Assembly (NCBI RefSeq): GCF_006974105.1
Contig: NZ_CP036282.1
Coordinates: 2,108,001-2,172,000 of the forward strand
Length of the DNA stretch: 64,000 nucleotides
Source of the DNA: Rhodoferax aquaticus
Lineage (GTDB): Bacteria; Pseudomonadota; Gammaproteobacteria; Burkholderiales; Burkholderiaceae_C
Reading direction: 5' to 3'
Below the pieces are notes generated by a model that saw only the letters and a program-made list of their open reading frames with translations, was not told where the DNA came from and made no database searches. Made by a program: the position numbers and the translations under genes. Shown piece after piece: positions 35,206-44,235 of this stretch; the first letter of the stretch is position 1, and each line of letters begins with the position of its first letter.

Positions 35206-38037
35206 ATGTTTCACCTACAAAATTTAGAGCTTGTGCACTGGGACTATTGCCAGCGCGTGAGCCTGCCACTGGATGCGTCCATCATCACCATCGCAGGGCC
35301 CAATGGTTCGGGCAAGACCACGCTCTTGGATGCCATGCGCACCTTGCTGGGCTTGAAATGCTCTGCGCCACGTGATTACAAAACCTATGCCCGCCACGCA
35401 GGGGCCCAAGTGGCTTGGCTGCGTGCCGTGGTGGACAACCGGCCCCACAACCGACAAACCTCAAGCCGCCCCTTTGCCCGCCAGCTGATCTATAGCGACC
35501 AAGTGACCCTGGCCTGCCGTATCGACCGCAACGGCGGCGATTGGGTGCGCCGCTACATGGTGGTGGAGGGCGATGTCAGCATTGAGCAATTGAGCGAGCG
35601 CCCCGATAAAGAGCTTCGTGCCATGGGCGTGGAGGCTTGGAACCGGGTGCTGTCTGATGCTGGTTTGTCGCCTGCCATTGCCAAGGTGCTGTCGTTAGAG
35701 CAGGGGCAGACCGACCGTTTGTGTGAGTACAGCCCGCGCGAACTCTTGCGCTTGGTGTTTGATGTGTTTGGCGACCAAGAGGTCTTGAACGACTACGACA
35801 CGGCGCGCAACCACCAGCAGCAGCTCAGCCGCGAGATGCAGCAGGCCGAGAAAGAGCTAGACCACAGCAAGGCCCAACTCGCAGAGCTGCAAAACAAGGT
35901 CACCAACTACAAAAACTGGCAAAGCAAGGTGCAGGAGCGTGAGCGCTTGGCGACCGAGGTGCTGCCAGTGTTGGAATGGCATGGCCAGCGCCAAAAACTG
36001 CTGGAGCGCAGCCGTGAAACCCGTCGCCAGCGCCGCATCGGCAGCAGCGCCAAAGCAGAGCGTCAGCGCCAAAACGCCGAGCTACTGGCCATGCTGGAGA
36101 GCCGCCAAGGCGTGCAAGACCTAGAGGCGCGGTTGCTGACCGAGCGCGACGCCGCCAACGCGCAGCGTGAGGCCGCCCGCGACCTAGAGCGCCCACTGGA
36201 GGACTTGGCCAAGCGCGAGGCCGAGCTTTTGGCCTTGGTCGACAAAGAAAGCGACGCCCAGCAACTCAACACGCACATGCAGACGCTGCAGGCCCAAGCC
36301 CACCGTGTGGGTGAGTTGCAAAGCGATTTGCTATCAAAAAAGAAGCTGCTTGCGCAGTCCCTATCGGCGCTAGAGGGTCAAAAGGCCCCGCCACTGCCCG
36401 AAGAGGCGCGGCGTATGCGCCAGCGCCTGCAAAGCCAAGGCATCGCGCACCGTTTTGTGGCCGAGGTGGTCGAGGTGCAAGACGAACACTGGCGCGCCGC
36501 CATTGAAGGCGTGCTGCGCCCGCTGCGGTGGATGGTGCTGTTGGAACACCAAGACGACCTTGCGGCTGCCGATGCCACAGCATCCACCGAGCGGTACCGC
36601 CACTACATCGTGGCACCCGGCGACCTAGTGCCTGCGGGCGAGCCGCGCAGCTTGCTCGCACACATGCGCTTTGATGCCAAAGTGCCGCGTTGGTTGATCA
36701 CGCAGCTGCAAAACCTGCGTTGTGTGGAAAGCCCTGCCGAAGGCCGTGCAGGCCAGGGTAACTGGATCACGCCGCAAGCCTATAGTTTTGACGGGCGTGG
36801 CGCCCGCAGTTTGTGGGTGGAGCCGCGCGACCATCAGTTTGGCGCGGCTGCGTTGCAAACCCAGCGTGACGCGTTGGAGCGTGACTTGCGCCGCTTAGAG
36901 GCTGAGTTAGCCCCGGTGACCCAAGAGGCCTTGGCTTTGAAGCGCCAGATTGAGGATTGCAAGCGTGCGCTGGCGGGCCACACAGCGGCCCAAGAGCTGG
37001 CCCAGCGCAGCGACGAGTTTGCGCAAGCCAAGCAAGCCTTGCCAGCCGCCAAACAAGCCCGCATCGCCGCTGCCGTGCTGTGGCAAAAGCTAGACAACGA
37101 CTACAGCAAGGCCCAGCGCCAGCACCAACAGCTAGAGGCCGACTACCGCAGCCTAGAAAACCAACTGCGCCACAAAAACCAAGAGGCTGACCGCCTGGCG
37201 CAGGAGTTGCGCCAGCGCCGCCTGCAGCTCACCGTGGAGGTCGATGCCTCGCAAACACGCCGCCAGCAGATCAACCCTGCTTGGCGCACCGCTCAGGCCT
37301 TGCAAGCTTTGGTGGCCCGCTACACCAACGAAACCCAGGCACGCCTGCGCTTGGAAACCGTTGAGGGTGAACTAGGTTTTGACACCTGGGAAAAAGACGC
37401 CACCGTGGAAGAACGCTACCGCCGCATGGAAGCTACTGTGCGCGAGCAAGGCTTTAACCTTGACGACCACAAAGTCAAAAATGCCCAAGCGGGCACCGCC
37501 GTGCTCAATGCCCGCGAGAGCTATATCGAAGTGCTACGCAGCACCGTGCGCCGCTACCGCAACAACATCCAAGAGCTGGGTGCCTTGGCAGGGGTAGAAG
37601 TATCTGCCGACTTGCCCGCCTTGGAGAACGACGACACCGTCTTGGCGCAAGCAGGCCTCAAGGTGAACTTCAACTTCGATGGCAAAGGCACGATTGGCCT
37701 GAACGATGGCGAGGCCTCAGGGGGCCAGCAAGTCATCAAGTCGCTGATCTTGCTGGTGGGCCTGCTCAAAGATGAGGACAGTGCCTCCGGCGGATTTGTC
37801 TTCATTGACGAGCCGTTTGCCCACTTGGATGTGCGCAACATTCAGCTGGTCGGCCACTTCTTGCGCTCTACCCAAGCGCAATACGTGCTGACCACGCCGA
37901 TTACGCACAACCTCGAGGTGTTTGAGCCCTCAGAGATCACCTTGGTGACCAGCAAAAAGCCACGCGAAAGCCGCTGGGCCCCGCCCATTGCGGTGGCCAA
38001 ACGGCGGGGTAAGCCAGAGCTGCCCGCAGTGGGCTAA
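35206..38037 (+). CDS. mksB: MksB-like SMC ATPase
   Basis: This 943-residue SMC-like ATPase is the motor of the condensin, extruding or bridging DNA. The N-terminal head has Walker A GPNGSGKT (31-38). A first coiled-coil arm follows (about 215-400), then a globular hinge near 405-545 (AHRFVAEVVEVQDEHWRAAIEGVLRP), a second arm to about 800, and the C-terminal head with the signature EASGGQQVIKSL (about 836) and Walker B FVFIDEPFAHLD (about 865). Length matches MksB rather than MukB. No MksG/JetD nuclease gene follows; an ABC exporter does. Residues about 374-394 (DLLSKKKLLAQSLSALEGQ) are encoded by a copy of the family's intergenic repeat, inserted in frame in the first arm. Confidence 0.82.
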   Translation: MFHLQNLELVHWDYCQRVSLPLDASIITIAGPNGSGKTTLLDAMRTLLGLKCSAPRDYKTYARHAGAQVAWLRAVVDNRPHNRQTSSRPFARQLIYSDQVTLACRIDRNGGDWVRRYMVVEGDVSIEQLSERPDKELRAMGVEAWNRVLSDAGLSPAIAKVLSLEQGQTDRLCEYSPRELLRLVFDVFGDQEVLNDYDTARNHQQQLSREMQQAEKELDHSKAQLAELQNKVTNYKNWQSKVQERERLATEVLPVLEWHGQRQKLLERSRETRRQRRIGSSAKAERQRQNAELLAMLESRQGVQDLEARLLTERDAANAQREAARDLERPLEDLAKREAELLALVDKESDAQQLNTHMQTLQAQAHRVGELQSDLLSKKKLLAQSLSALEGQKAPPLPEEARRMRQRLQSQGIAHRFVAEVVEVQDEHWRAAIEGVLRPLRWMVLLEHQDDLAAADATASTERYRHYIVAPGDLVPAGEPRSLLAHMRFDAKVPRWLITQLQNLRCVESPAEGRAGQGNWITPQAYSFDGRGARSLWVEPRDHQFGAAALQTQRDALERDLRRLEAELAPVTQEALALKRQIEDCKRALAGHTAAQELAQRSDEFAQAKQALPAAKQARIAAAVLWQKLDNDYSKAQRQHQQLEADYRSLENQLRHKNQEADRLAQELRQRRLQLTVEVDASQTRRQQINPAWRTAQALQALVARYTNETQARLRLETVEGELGFDTWEKDATVEERYRRMEATVREQGFNLDDHKVKNAQAGTAVLNARESYIEVLRSTVRRYRNNIQELGALAGVEVSADLPALENDDTVLAQAGLKVNFNFDGKGTIGLNDGEASGGQQVIKSLILLVGLLKDEDSASGGFVFIDEPFAHLDVRNIQLVGHFLRSTQAQYVLTTPITHNLEVFEPSEITLVTSKKPRESRWAPPIAVAKRRGKPELPAVG
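36327..36386 (+). repeat. Comamonadaceae-type interspersed repeat inside mksB
   Basis: The 60 bp starting TTTGCTATCAAAAAAGAAGC and ending GCGCTAGAGGGTCAAAAGGC closely resemble the short repeat found between genes in Comamonadaceae (compare 10599-10655: TTTGCTAT, then TAG/CTGCT, then GCGCTAG or GGGCTGG). Here the repeat is in frame in the coiled-coil arm of the SMC gene and adds about 20 residues without a stop. Identification is by recalled consensus. Confidence 0.65.
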
Positions 38038-38185
38038 CCAGTGGCAAGGTCAGCAATTTGGCTTGACGTGCCTAGCCATTGCTGGTTAAGTTGGCAATAA
38101 GGTCTTGTCCATGGGCGCTGACCTTTCACGACTAAAGTCCTGCGGTGCCTAGTGCACACGGGGACCATAAAAAAGGGAGTTTCGA

Positions 38186-40015
38186 GTGTTTAACTGGTTT
38201 GAAAAGCGGATTGACGTTTTTCCGTCGTATCTGTCGAAGACACCGCCGACAGGGTTTTTTGCGTTCTTGTGGTCTGCGAGCCGGGACATGCGGCCGTATG
38301 TACTGCTTATGACACTGTGTACGGCCTTTATTGGCGCTGCAGAAGCCTGGTTGTTTGCGCTGCTGTCAGACGTGGTGGACCGTTTAAGCCAGATCAGCCC
38401 AGCGCAACTGTGGGAAGGCAAGTCCACCGATGTCATGTGGCTGGTGGCCATCTTGGTGGCGAGTCCGTTTGCTACCGCACTGCAAACCCTCGTGAAGCAC
38501 CAAACCTTGGCAGTGAACTTTGCGATGCGCCTGCGCTGGGACTTTCACCGCCTGATGCTGGGGCAAAGCATGGGCTTTTACCAAGATGAGTTTGCCGGGC
38601 GGGTGGCCACCAAGGTGATGCAAACTGCGCTGGCTGCGCGGGAGGTCTGGTTCATCGTGGCGGACATCTTGGTGTTCGTGGTCATCTACTTCGGCACCAT
38701 CATTGCCGTGGCGGGTGGCTTTGCAGCCTACTTGTTGCTGCCGTTTCTGGGGTGGCTGACGCTCTATCTGTTGGCGCTTTGGTACTTTGTGCCGCGCCTG
38801 GGGGACACCGCCCAGCGCCAAGCCGATGCGCGCTCTTTGATGACCGGGCGCATAACCGATGCGTACACCAATATTGCAACGGTCAAGCTGTTCTCGCATG
38901 CCAACCGCGAGGCCAACTACGCCCGCAGTGCCATGCAAGACTTTATGGTGCCGGCCTCGCAGCAAATGCGATTGGTGAGCGCGTTTGAAGTCGTGAACCA
39001 GCTCTTGAGCGCCTTGCTCATTGGTGCCACCACCGGCATGACCTTGTGGCTGTGGCAGCGCGGTGATGTGGGCGTGGGGGCAGTGGCTGCGGCGACCGCC
39101 ATGGCCATGCGGCTCAATGGCATTTCGCACTGGATCATGTGGGAAATGACCACCTTGTTTGAGCACGTGGGCACGGTGCAAGACGGTATCAACACCCTGT
39201 CGCGCGCCAATGCCGTCTTGGATGCGCCAAATGCCCAGCCTTTGGTGGTACCCAAGGGGGAAGTGCGTTTTGAGCAGGTGCAGTTTGGCTACGGCGGTGC
39301 CAAGGCCGTGGTGCAAGACTTCAACCTGACGATTCGCCCCGGCGAAAAGATAGGCTTGGTGGGGCGCTCGGGGGCTGGCAAGTCCACCATCGTGAACTTG
39401 CTGCTGCGCTTTTACGACATCCAGTCCGGCCAAATCTTGATTGACGGGCAGAACATCGCACACGCCAGCCAAGAGAGCTTGCGCCAGCACATTGGCATGG
39501 TCACGCAAGACACCTCCTTGTTGCACCGATCCGTGCGCGACAACATTGCCTATGGTCGGCCCGATGCAAGCGACGCCGAGATCATGGACGCCGCCCGTGG
39601 CGCACAGGCTGATGAGTTCATTGGCACCTTGGCCGACCTCAAAGGCCGCGTGGGCTTGGACGCGCATGTGGGCGAGCGTGGCGTCAAGCTCTCGGGCGGG
39701 CAGCGCCAGCGCATTGCCATTGCGCGTGTCATGCTCAAAAACGCGCCCATTTTGCTTTTGGACGAAGCGACCAGCGCTCTGGACTCTGAGGTGGAAGTGG
39801 CCATCCAAGCCAGCTTGTACCGTTTGATGGAAGGAAAAACCGTGGTGGCCATTGCGCACCGTTTGTCGACCATCGCGGCTATGGATAGGCTGGTGGTGAT
39901 GGACCAAGGGCGCATCGTGGAGCAAGGCTCGCACGCCGAGTTGCTAAGCCAAGGCGGCTTGTACGCCCGGCTGTGGGAGCACCAAAGCGGCGGATTTTTG
40001 GGCGAAGAGATCTAG
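38186..40015 (+). CDS. ABC exporter, fused membrane and ATPase domains (MsbA-like)
   Basis: This 609-residue half-transporter has six transmembrane helices in the first 330 residues (YVLLMTLCTAFIGAAEAWLF; FVVIYFGTIIAVAGGFAAYLL) and a C-terminal ATPase. Walker A is GRSGAGKST, the signature is KLSGGQRQRIAIA and Walker B LLLDEATSALD, with the switch histidine in VVAIAHRLST. It works as a homodimer to export lipids or drugs. GTG start at 38186 with AAGGGAG upstream. Confidence 0.92.
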   Translation: MFNWFEKRIDVFPSYLSKTPPTGFFAFLWSASRDMRPYVLLMTLCTAFIGAAEAWLFALLSDVVDRLSQISPAQLWEGKSTDVMWLVAILVASPFATALQTLVKHQTLAVNFAMRLRWDFHRLMLGQSMGFYQDEFAGRVATKVMQTALAAREVWFIVADILVFVVIYFGTIIAVAGGFAAYLLLPFLGWLTLYLLALWYFVPRLGDTAQRQADARSLMTGRITDAYTNIATVKLFSHANREANYARSAMQDFMVPASQQMRLVSAFEVVNQLLSALLIGATTGMTLWLWQRGDVGVGAVAAATAMAMRLNGISHWIMWEMTTLFEHVGTVQDGINTLSRANAVLDAPNAQPLVVPKGEVRFEQVQFGYGGAKAVVQDFNLTIRPGEKIGLVGRSGAGKSTIVNLLLRFYDIQSGQILIDGQNIAHASQESLRQHIGMVTQDTSLLHRSVRDNIAYGRPDASDAEIMDAARGAQADEFIGTLADLKGRVGLDAHVGERGVKLSGGQRQRIAIARVMLKNAPILLLDEATSALDSEVEVAIQASLYRLMEGKTVVAIAHRLSTIAAMDRLVVMDQGRIVEQGSHAELLSQGGLYARLWEHQSGGFLGEEI

Positions 40016-40022
40016 GCTGCCG

Positions 40023-40469
40023 CTAGTTGGGTGTTGTAGGGCTCGGCCGCACCAGGCCTTGCAGCACAGCGCGTGTGGCGTCCGGGATGGGGGTGGACGA
40101 GCCCGAACTGCGCTGCACATACACATGCACAAAATGGCCGTAGGCGGCGCAGGTGGCGTCGTCATTGCGAAACACGCCCAACTCATAGCGCACGCTGGAA
40201 CCACCCAAACGCGCTACCCGCAGGCCTATATGCACCACATCCGGAAACGCCAAGGGCTGGTAGTAGGCGCAGCCGCTGTCCACCACAAAGGCCACGGTCT
40301 CGCCTGCATGGATGTCTAGCACGCCTTGCGTAATCAAAAAGCTGTTAACCGCGGTGTCAAAGTAGCTGTAATAGGTGACGTTGTTGACATGGCCGTAGAT
40401 GTCGTTGTCCGACCAGCGGGTGGGCAGCGTGAGCACATGGGGAAAATCGGCACGGCGGGCGTCGCGCAT
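40023..40469 (-). CDS. Hot-dog thioesterase (4-hydroxybenzoyl-CoA thioesterase type)
   Basis: The 148-residue protein has the hot-dog fold. It shows the catalytic aspartate motif TRWSDNDIYGHVNNVTYYSYFD and the following AVNSFL helix, characteristic of the YbgC/4HBT branch that hydrolyses acyl-CoA. It lies 9 bp downstream of the iron alcohol dehydrogenase gene, so the two probably form an operon. Confidence 0.9.
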   Translation of the reverse strand: MRDARRADFPHVLTLPTRWSDNDIYGHVNNVTYYSYFDTAVNSFLITQGVLDIHAGETVAFVVDSGCAYYQPLAFPDVVHIGLRVARLGGSSVRYELGVFRNDDATCAAYGHFVHVYVQRSSGSSTPIPDATRAVLQGLVRPSPTTPN

Positions 40470-40478
40470 AGAGGCTCC

Positions 40479-41627
40479 TTACAAAGCAGCTTGGTACAGG
40501 GCGAGGGCGTCTGCATACTGCACCTCGCGCGGGTTGTTGGTGAGCAAACGCTGCACGTTCATGGCGTCACTGGCAAGCGTTGGGAGGTCGTCTGCCCCAA
40601 TGCCAGCCGCCCGCAGGTTGTGCGCGTAAGGCATGGCCTGCACGATGTTGCGCAGGCTGGCAATCAATGCCTGTGCGGCATCGTGTGCATCACCAGTTTC
40701 ACCCAGCACCGCACGCCCTAGCTCGGCGTACTGCGCTTGTGCATGGCTCAGGTTGAATTCCAACACCGGCAGCAGCATCAGTGAGTTAGACAGGCCATGG
40801 GGCAGGTGAAAGCGCCCGCCCAATGGGTAGGCCAGTGCGTGCACCGCGCCCACGGGCGCATTGGCAAAGGCCATGCCCGCCATCAATGAGCCCAGCAGCA
40901 TGTGCTCGCGCGCGTCGGCGTTGCGGTCATCGGAAACCACGGTGCGAATGTTGGCGTGCAGCAGCTGCAGCGCCTTGACGGCGTACAGGTCTGACATGGG
41001 GTTTTTCTTGTGCCGGCTGGTGAATGCCTCGATGGCGTGCACCATGGCGTCCACCCCCGTCATTGCGGTGATGGCGGGTGGCAGCCCCAGGGTGAGTTGG
41101 CTGTCCAGCACGGCCATGTCGGGGTAGAGCAGGGGAGACACCACGCCCTTTTTCTCTTGGCTCGGCGTGGTGAGGATGGCAATGGGGGTGACCTCAGAGC
41201 CCGTGCCCGCCGTGGTGGGGATTTGCACCAGCCCCAAGCGCGGGCCACGCGCCAAGCCTATGCCATAGATGTCGGCTAGTGCCTGTGGGCTGCGCGCCAG
41301 CAGTGCCACCAGCTTGGCCGTATCGAGCGAACTGCCGCCACCCATGCCCATGACCAATTGCGCACCACAATCGACGGCATGGCGCACGGCCTCTAGCACC
41401 ACAGCTTCCGGCGGGTCTGCCAAGACCTTGCCGTGCACCACGGGCTCTAAGCCCGCACGCCGCAGCGCTGCCAAAGCGGGCTCCAACACGCCAGTCTTCA
41501 AGAGTCCGTCGTCGGTGACCACGAAGACGCGCCGGGCTTGGTAGCTTTGCAGCAACTCCGGCAAACGCAGTGCCGCACCTTGCTCACACACAATGCGGGG
41601 CGTGGTTTCGAAGCTGAAGGGGCTCAT
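40479..41627 (-). CDS. Iron-containing alcohol dehydrogenase
   Basis: This 382-residue group III dehydrogenase has the NAD-binding motif GMGGGSSLDTAKLVALL and TTAGTGSEVTPIAIL, and metal-binding histidines in the family positions (GVDAMVHAIEAF, GAVHALAYPLGG and FHLPHGLSNSL). It interconverts alcohols and aldehydes with NAD(P). The substrate is unknown. Confidence 0.93.
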   Translation of the reverse strand: MSPFSFETTPRIVCEQGAALRLPELLQSYQARRVFVVTDDGLLKTGVLEPALAALRRAGLEPVVHGKVLADPPEAVVLEAVRHAVDCGAQLVMGMGGGSSLDTAKLVALLARSPQALADIYGIGLARGPRLGLVQIPTTAGTGSEVTPIAILTTPSQEKKGVVSPLLYPDMAVLDSQLTLGLPPAITAMTGVDAMVHAIEAFTSRHKKNPMSDLYAVKALQLLHANIRTVVSDDRNADAREHMLLGSLMAGMAFANAPVGAVHALAYPLGGRFHLPHGLSNSLMLLPVLEFNLSHAQAQYAELGRAVLGETGDAHDAAQALIASLRNIVQAMPYAHNLRAAGIGADDLPTLASDAMNVQRLLTNNPREVQYADALALYQAAL

Positions 41628-41670
41628 AGGTATTGATGTGCGAGGGAGGGTGCGAGGTGTGCAGTCGCCA

Positions 41671-43449
41671 TTAGATTGACTGCGTGGAATTGCGCCAAGC
41701 CATCAGGTGGCTATGCAGTTCAACGGACGATACCGGCTTGTGCAACATGGGGATCGCGCTCGCCTTGGCTAGGCGTAAACGATCTGGACCGGTATCACCC
41801 GTCACAAGCAAGGCGTGTAGGCTCTGCCCAGCTGCAGTGCGCAGTGCTGCTATGGCATCCAGTCCTGTTTCACTATTGCGCAGACGATAGTCACTGATCA
41901 CGCCGTCTGGCCTCCAAGTTGGCAGCAAGGATAGGGCCTCGTCCACCGACTCCACTGCCTCACACGCGCACCCCCAGTTTTCGAGCAATGACTTCATGGC
42001 GCTGCGCACTGCCTCGTTGTCATCGATTACCAGGACCTTAAGGTTTAGCTTTTCCCACATCAATGGCTGCCTCTGGGGCTGTCGCGTGGCCAGCGCCTCG
42101 GTTGTGGTGGGTAGATCAAACCCAAACACACTGCCCTTGCCAAGTCGAGACCTCAAATGCAAGGGGTGATTCAGGGTCTGCGCCAATCCTTGTGCAATAG
42201 CAAGGCCCAGTCCCAAACCTTTACGGTTGTCACGCTCCACGTTGCCCACTTGGAAGAACTCCTTGAACACCTTGGCTTGCATCCCCGGTGCGATGCCTAT
42301 GCCTGTATCCCACACCTCAATACCAACCAGATTCGAGCGATAACGGCAGCCCACCAAAATGCCACCCTGGTCGGTGTAACGTATTGCGTTGCTCACTAAG
42401 TTGCGAAGCACCTGTTCCACCAGAACAGGGTCGGACCGCACGATGGCGCGCGTCTCGTGGGTGCGGTACACCAATCCTTTGGCATTGGCTTGGGCACCAA
42501 ACTCGATTTCCATCTTGTTGAGCAGCGGTTGTAGGGCAAAACTGCTTTCCTGCAGCTCTACAACACCCGCATCTATGCGTGAAAAATCTAGCAAGGTGTT
42601 CAGCATCTCGGAGGAGGCGTTTGCTGAGGCCACTGCGTTGGTGATCAAACCACGCTGTGTGGCATCCAAGTTCGTGCGCTGCAGCACATCCAGAAACAAG
42701 CCCAGAGCGTGCACCGGTTGGCGCAGATCATGGCTGGCAGTGGCCAAGAACTTAGACTTTGCGGCATTGGCCTCTTCCGCTTGCTCTTGCGCCAAGACTG
42801 CGTTGTTTTTCTCGTTTTCGAGGGCGAGGAGCAGTGCCTTGTTTTCTAGCCTGAGCCTGATGTTGCGCTCTTGTGAATTGCGGTTGCTGCGTGCGTGACT
42901 CGCCACGGCGAGCAAGCCTATGGCCAACACAATGGCCAGAAGATAGTCGGGCTCTTGGCTGTAAGCAAACAGTTTGATTTGGAAGGTACCCAAGTAGCCA
43001 GTTGCAAATGCCCAAAATGCCTTGGGCGAGGGGGACAACATCGTTGACCCGGTGGCTGGCAAACCCGCGATCACGCAATACAGCGCCTGTGTCTGTAGGT
43101 TGCTGCCTTCTTGCAAGCACACCCAGACAAGTGAAGCCCAAGCGACCCCCATGACAAAGTGCAATATCGCTACCTGCAACTCGATCGACTGCAATGCTTC
43201 CTTGGCAGTTAGGTGGCTGAGGCTAAATCGTGCATGCCAATGGCAGGCCAAGCGCATAACTGCCGCGCACGCTGCGACAAAGACAACGGTAGCACCGTGC
43301 GGCGTGTTGGAAAACACCACGCCAAGGAACACCACGAGCGCCAACCCAGAGTAGAGAGAGCGCGCAATATTAGTTAAGAGCAGTCGCGTGAGTTCAGCGT
43401 GTACCTCGGGCGCAGCGGCGTCAGGCCCTAACGCATGCAGCTTAGTCAA
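41671..43449 (-). CDS. Hybrid sensor histidine kinase with C-terminal receiver
   Basis: The 592-residue protein has about six N-terminal membrane helices (residues 25-185) with no large periplasmic loop, a coiled coil, a kinase core with H240 in ATASHDLRQPVHALGLF, and an ATP-binding domain (LRNLVSNAIRY, VWDTGIGIAP, GLGLGLAIAQGL). The C-terminal receiver (from LKVLVIDDNEAVR) has its phospho-aspartate in GVISDYRLRN. It may sense a membrane-associated or intracellular signal. It starts with TTG inside the end of the response-regulator gene, so the two are translationally coupled. Confidence 0.92.
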   Translation of the reverse strand: MTKLHALGPDAAAPEVHAELTRLLLTNIARSLYSGLALVVFLGVVFSNTPHGATVVFVAACAAVMRLACHWHARFSLSHLTAKEALQSIELQVAILHFVMGVAWASLVWVCLQEGSNLQTQALYCVIAGLPATGSTMLSPSPKAFWAFATGYLGTFQIKLFAYSQEPDYLLAIVLAIGLLAVASHARSNRNSQERNIRLRLENKALLLALENEKNNAVLAQEQAEEANAAKSKFLATASHDLRQPVHALGLFLDVLQRTNLDATQRGLITNAVASANASSEMLNTLLDFSRIDAGVVELQESSFALQPLLNKMEIEFGAQANAKGLVYRTHETRAIVRSDPVLVEQVLRNLVSNAIRYTDQGGILVGCRYRSNLVGIEVWDTGIGIAPGMQAKVFKEFFQVGNVERDNRKGLGLGLAIAQGLAQTLNHPLHLRSRLGKGSVFGFDLPTTTEALATRQPQRQPLMWEKLNLKVLVIDDNEAVRSAMKSLLENWGCACEAVESVDEALSLLPTWRPDGVISDYRLRNSETGLDAIAALRTAAGQSLHALLVTGDTGPDRLRLAKASAIPMLHKPVSSVELHSHLMAWRNSTQSI

Positions 43450-44062
43450 TTAGCCCTCCTCGCTTTGCAGCAAAGACAGCCTCGGTACGACTGGCAACCT
43501 GCAGCGTGCTCAAGAGGGCTTGCACATGGCCGCGTACGGTGTTTTCTGAGAGCTCCAACTGTTTGCCAATCGCCTTGTTGGGTAGACCTTGGGCGAGCAG
43601 GTTTAACACCTCTAGCTGACGCCCCGTAAGTTTTGAGCCACCCAAAGGTGCAAAGTTTGAAGAGGGCTGGGTTAGTGTTTTCTCAAGAACCGCCTCGCCG
43701 CTAAGCTGCTGCCTAATCACGGAAATCATGGCTGCAGGTTTTTCCATTTTGGATAGGAACGCAGACGCACCACGGGCCAAGGCTGTTTGGGCCACCTCGC
43801 TAGATGCGTTGCCCGACAGCATAACAATGGGAGAGTTTGGCCACTTGCGCTTGAGTATTGAAATGCACTCAAGACCGCTCAGGCCTTGTAGTTGCACATC
43901 CAGCAACACAACATCTGGGGTAGATAACTCCAGCTGCATGGCCTGCGCGAGGTCACCCGCCTCCACGATGTGCACACCAGGGAACTCGGCGGCCAGCACC
44001 AATGCAAGCCCTGCGCGAAACATCGCATGGTCGTCTATCAGCAGGAAATGATGAGCTTGCAT
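43442..44062 (-). CDS. NarL/LuxR-type response regulator
   Basis: The 206-residue regulator has an N-terminal receiver (FLLIDDHAMFRAGLALVL; phospho-aspartate in DVVLLDVQLQG; K in SAFLSKMEKP) and a C-terminal LuxR helix-turn-helix (LTGRQLEVLNLLAQGLPNKAIGKQLELSENTVRGHVQALL). Its 3' end overlaps the hybrid kinase start by 8 bp, so they form a two-component pair. Target genes are unknown; the SapC and adhesin genes are the nearest divergent candidates. Confidence 0.93.
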   Translation of the reverse strand: MQAHHFLLIDDHAMFRAGLALVLAAEFPGVHIVEAGDLAQAMQLELSTPDVVLLDVQLQGLSGLECISILKRKWPNSPIVMLSGNASSEVAQTALARGASAFLSKMEKPAAMISVIRQQLSGEAVLEKTLTQPSSNFAPLGGSKLTGRQLEVLNLLAQGLPNKAIGKQLELSENTVRGHVQALLSTLQVASRTEAVFAAKRGGLID

Positions 44063-44235
44063 GTAGATGGCTTACATCAGTAAAGACGCGCTAAAAATGC
44101 GCAAAAAACCACACCAGTCCAAATGGACTATAGGCGGACTGTGCCCCTGATCATACGATCCGCACCGTACTTAGTTTGAGTAGTCGTTTACTTGGCTACC
44201 AATGGATAAATTGGTTTTGTAGGGAGTAGAAAAAA

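Noticed and set aside
33087..38037. Wadjet (JetABCD) defence system
   Set aside because: No JetD-type nuclease or topoisomerase-like gene adjoins the three condensin genes; kept as an MksBEF-like operon.
38384..39934. Open frame of 516 codons antisense to the ABC exporter
   Set aside because: Histidine- and glutamine-rich shadow of a high-GC gene; the plus strand carries complete ABC motifs.
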